In this document: positions 13,107-14,897 of the stretch, piece after piece
Layout: each line of letters begins with the position of its first letter
Position numbering within the stretch: the stretch's first letter is position 1
Assembly: GCA_027027485.1 (NCBI GenBank)
Contig: JALVLL010000069.1
Location: 1-14,897, forward strand
DNA from: Candidatus Bipolaricaulota bacterium
GTDB taxonomy: Bacteria; Bipolaricaulota; Bipolaricaulia; Bipolaricaulales; Bipolaricaulaceae
DNA: 14,897 bases
Direction: 5' to 3'
The notes under the pieces: model-generated
Databases searched by the model: none
What the model was told of the DNA's origin: nothing
What the model saw: only the letters and a program-made list of their open reading frames with translations
Position numbers and translations under genes: made by a program

Positions 13107-14595
13107 CTCCTAAGGTATCGCGGGACTCGGTGAACACCAGGAGCTTCTCGCCGGTCTCCCGGATCCGTTCCTCCTCCATCACCTTGCGGAGCTCGTTGAG
13201 TTTGGTCTCGACCTCGGCCCGTTCCGCCTCCTTGGCCAGGCGGAGGAGCTCGTTGAGCAACTCGATCTCGCGCTGCAACTCCTCCCTGGTTTCGGCGGCG
13301 GTGAGGCGTTCCAGCATCTCATCTTCGCGTTTCACGCGCTCCCATTCCTCGAGATCTTCCAGGTCTTCCTCGTCGAAAGAGGTCCTTTGGGCGAGCCATT
13401 GCCCGAGCTTCAGGAGCTCCTCGAGGCGCTTTTTTCGCCGTTCCAGGGACTTGCGCGCCGCCCGGACGCTGGAGGCGAGGCGCCGCTGCAGTATCAGAAG
13501 GGCGAAGGCCACGTTGCGCTTGTCCTTTGCCAGTGCCCTGTTGTAGAACTCCTGGACGTAAGCGGTCACCGCGTTGTAAAGCCTCTTTTCCGGATCGCTC
13601 AAGCGATACTTGATGGTCTTCACCACCCGGCCGGGGAAGAGAGGCCTCCCGTAGATGTCCTTCAGGTCCTCCTTCAACCGCCGCAGGAAGACCGGGTTTG
13701 TCCCGGCCTGTAAAGCCTCGACGAACACATCCTTGGAGCTGAAGAGGTCCGGCTCGAGAAGCGCGAGGAAAAGGCGGAAGTTCTCGGGATCGCCGCGATG
13801 GGGCGTGGCGGTGAGGAAGAGGAGATACCGGCTTGTACGCGATAGGACCTCCCCGAGTCGGTAGCGCTGTGTCTTCTTGGTTTTGTCCCCGTAGCGATAG
13901 GCCGCCATCTTGTGGGCCTCGTCCACGATGACCAGGTCCCATCGCACCTCGGCCAGGGTGGCTCGGACCTCGTCGCGTTTGGCGAAGTCCATGGAGGTGA
14001 TGATCTGGGATTCGCGCTGCCATATGTTCTGACCCCAGGTGGCATCCACGACGGTCCGGTCGACGATGGTGAAGTTTTCCCCGAACCGCTCCTTCATCTC
14101 CCGGAGCCACTGGTATTTGAGGTGGCCGGGGACCACGATCAAGGTCCGCTGTACCAGGCCGCGGTATTTAAGCTCCTTGAGGAGGAGGCCGGCCATTATG
14201 GTCTTCCCCGCTCCGGGATCGTCCGCCAAGAGGAAGCGGACCTTGGGGTTACGTAGGATGTGGAAATAGACGGCGTCGATCTGGTGGGGAAGAGGATCGA
14301 TCTGGGAGACGTTAACGGCGAGCAACGGATCGAACTGATAAGCGAGCCTTACGCGTTGGGCTTCCAACGCCAAGAAAGCTGCTTCGGGATTCCCTTTAAA
14401 AGAGGGCTCGGTTTCCGCTCGTTTCGTCACACGATCCAGTTCTTCCTCGGAAATCAGGAACTCATAGAATTCGCCCGTCTCCGTCCCTACGGCCTCGATC
14501 TTTAGGGTATTCCCGAGCGAGCGTACGCGGATAACACGAATCGGTTCTGGCCAAAGATCTCCTTCCAGAATCTGATCCGTGTCCAACGGCTTCAT
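13072..14595 (-). CDS. Helicase fragment 1: N-terminal SF2/SNF2 ATPase domain
   Basis: A 507-residue open frame starting at the ATG at 14595. Visible motifs are the Q-region PLPHQIDAVY (101-110), Walker A LLADDPGAGKTIMAG (about 122-136), Walker B VIVDEAHKM (222-230) and motif III LFLTATPHRGD (259-269). A highly charged coiled-coil insert (about 370-480) follows, then the start of domain 2, EKLLVFTESRDTL. After that the frame runs 11 unrelated residues (GVPGREVPSMGF region) to a TGA at 13074-13072. The -1-base-corrected frame continues the family sequence exactly. The fragment has the ATPase site but lacks the arginine-finger half, so alone it should not act as a helicase. No strong ribosome binding site precedes the start; the promoter at 14619-14647 would leave about a 17-nt leader. 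Confidence 0.85.
   Translation of the reverse strand: MKPLDTDQILEGDLWPEPIRVIRVRSLGNTLKIEAVGTETGEFYEFLISEEELDRVTKRAETEPSFKGNPEAAFLALEAQRVRLAYQFDPLLAVNVSQIDPLPHQIDAVYFHILRNPKVRFLLADDPGAGKTIMAGLLLKELKYRGLVQRTLIVVPGHLKYQWLREMKERFGENFTIVDRTVVDATWGQNIWQRESQIITSMDFAKRDEVRATLAEVRWDLVIVDEAHKMAAYRYGDKTKKTQRYRLGEVLSRTSRYLLFLTATPHRGDPENFRLFLALLEPDLFSSKDVFVEALQAGTNPVFLRRLKEDLKDIYGRPLFPGRVVKTIKYRLSDPEKRLYNAVTAYVQEFYNRALAKDKRNVAFALLILQRRLASSVRAARKSLERRKKRLEELLKLGQWLAQRTSFDEEDLEDLEEWERVKREDEMLERLTAAETREELQREIELLNELLRLAKEAERAEVETKLNELRKVMEEERIRETGEKLLVFTESRDTLGVPGREVPSMGF
13107..13113 (-). other. Frameshift site in the helicase gene (one extra base)
   Basis: The coding strand reads ACC TTA GGA GTA, while the family needs ...DTL-x-YLVERF. 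Removing one G gives ACC TTA GAG TAC CTG (T L E Y L). The downstream frame from 13106 is continuous and conserved (YLVERFRAWGFDVTYIHGG). The site contains AGGAG, which resembles a ribosome binding site. It may be a real mutation, a sequence error, or programmed +1 recoding. Confidence 0.8.
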
Positions 14596-14618
14596 CTCGA
14601 AAAAGGATAGCGGGTCGC

Positions 14619-14647
14619 GTTATATGGGACAAAAACGCGGTCGTCAA
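14619..14647 (-). promoter_or_regulatory. Sigma-70-like promoter of the defence array
   Basis: On the minus strand TTGACG at 14647-14642 is separated by exactly 17 bp from TATAAC at 14624-14619. Each hexamer differs from consensus at one position. The transcript should start near 14612, about 17 nt before the helicase ATG. Confidence 0.75.
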
Positions 14648-14651
14648 ATTC

Positions 14652-14685
14652 GGAGTTTGCCGAACCCCTACGCTCGCTTAACTCC
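14652..14685. repeat. Short inverted repeat just upstream of the array promoter
   Basis: GGAGTT (14652-14657) and AACTCC (14680-14685) form a 6-bp inverted repeat with a 22-nt spacer, starting 4 bp upstream of the -35 box. It could be an operator or an upstream hairpin; at this length chance is also possible. Nothing else is evident in the 156-bp gap 14596-14751 apart from the promoter. Confidence 0.25.
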
Positions 14686-14751
14686 CGTCTACCTTTTGTC
14701 TGCCATGGAATGTGAGACTTCTTCGTTTGTAGGGACCTCGATCGTGTCGGC

Positions 14752-14897
14752 TTATCCGAGCTCGAGGCGGAGGAGGGGGAAATCCGGGTCGTCCCGCAAC
14801 ACTCGAAACCCGTGGCGGAGGTAAAACTCCACTGGACCGGATGGGTTTTCGGGGTTTCCCCGGCGGGCAAAGGTCTCCACCGCCGCGATCCCCCTTC
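14752..14897 (-). CDS. GNAT-family N-acetyltransferase, C-terminal end only
   Basis: The last 47 residues of a minus-strand gene that enters from the right edge, ending in TAA at 14754-14752. The visible RGIAAVETFARRGNPE and GPVEFYLRHGFRVLRDD match the C-terminal part of GNAT acetyltransferases, in which the EFYLRHGF segment is the conserved final beta-helix element next to the acetyl-CoA site. It then ends FPLLRLELG. The substrate cannot be inferred. The stop lies 157 nt before the helicase ATG, and the array has its own promoter, so the acetyltransferase is probably not part of the defence array. Confidence 0.75.
   Translation of the reverse strand, partial: RGIAAVETFARRGNPENPSGPVEFYLRHGFRVLRDDPDFPLLRLELG

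Larger units (their letters stand above)
11283..14595 (-). pseudogene. SNF2-type helicase with C-terminal DUF3883 (DrmD-like), interrupted twice
   Basis: Reading through the lesions gives one protein of about 1,100 residues, the usual size of DUF3883-tailed helicases. In order it holds an N-terminal Q-motif region, SF2 helicase domain 1, a long coiled-coil insert, helicase domain 2, a linker, a second coiled coil and DUF3883. It is broken by a one-base frameshift at 13107-13113 and an in-frame TAG at 12266-12264; apart from these the frames are clean, with all helicase motifs conserved. It is the promoter-proximal gene of the array. Helicases of this kind act as translocases in DISARM-like systems. 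Options are recent inactivation, recoding, or sequence error; the three pieces are described separately. Confidence 0.75.

Noticed and set aside
13107..13116. A Ty1-type CUU-AGG-C slippery heptamer at the frameshift
   Set aside because: CUUAGG is present but not in the zero frame (codons are ACC UUA GGA), so that mechanism does not fit.
14660..14700. A tRNA-like T-arm (GGGGTTCGGCAAACTCC on the minus strand)
   Set aside because: The T-stem does not pair properly and no cloverleaf could be built around it.
1..14897. CRISPR arrays, insertion sequences, rRNA or tRNA genes
   Set aside because: No regularly spaced repeats, transposase motifs, terminal inverted repeats or RNA gene signatures were seen on either strand.

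Overview
The window reads as a bacterial chromosome segment of moderately high GC (roughly 60 %). MnmA, AGGAGG-type ribosome binding sites and sigma-70-like promoters all point to a bacterium. The protein style (many Glu/Arg/Lys, compact genes, a DUF6485 gene, a bacterial PolX) and the frequent DUF1156/DUF499 pairing in thermophiles suggest a thermophilic lineage. A Bipolaricaulota (OP1)-like genome is my best guess, but the sequence does not prove it.

Left part (1-3650) is housekeeping. On the minus strand a Cys-rich DUF6485 protein (957-754) is followed after 6 nt by a family-X DNA polymerase that runs off the left edge. Divergent from these, on the plus strand, is a tight three-gene unit: an alkaline-phosphatase-superfamily phosphodiesterase, a cupin, and the tRNA 2-thiouridylase MnmA. 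Its first gene appears to be leaderless, with TATAAT 9 nt before the ATG.

The rest (3692-14595) is one unidirectional minus-strand array of about 10.9 kb that looks like an anti-phage defence cluster. In transcription order it encodes: a SNF2-type helicase ending in a DUF3883 domain (about 1,100 aa if intact, but broken here by a +1 frameshift near 13110 and an in-frame amber codon at 12264-12266); a small PD-(D/E)xK nuclease; a truncated HEPN protein; two MNT nucleotidyltransferases; a DUF1156 adenine-specific DNA methyltransferase; an MNT-HEPN pair; and a large DUF499 P-loop ATPase (BrxC/PglY-like). A helicase, an amino-methyltransferase, a DUF499 ATPase and nuclease-like domains are the parts list of the BREX and DISARM supersystems. 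I see no PglZ, DrmA, DrmB or DrmC here, so the cluster fits neither classical system. Toxin-antitoxin-like MNT/HEPN genes sit between the core genes.

Two promoters are visible in the array. One is a near-consensus TTGACG-N17-TATAAC element before the helicase. The other is an internal leaderless-type promoter at about 10214-10242 that could drive the methyltransferase-to-ATPase half independently of the damaged helicase half. The right edge holds the C-terminus of a GNAT acetyltransferase on the minus strand. I saw no rRNA, tRNA, CRISPR array or insertion sequence. No stretch longer than 300 bases lacks a gene; the longest gap is 14596-14751.
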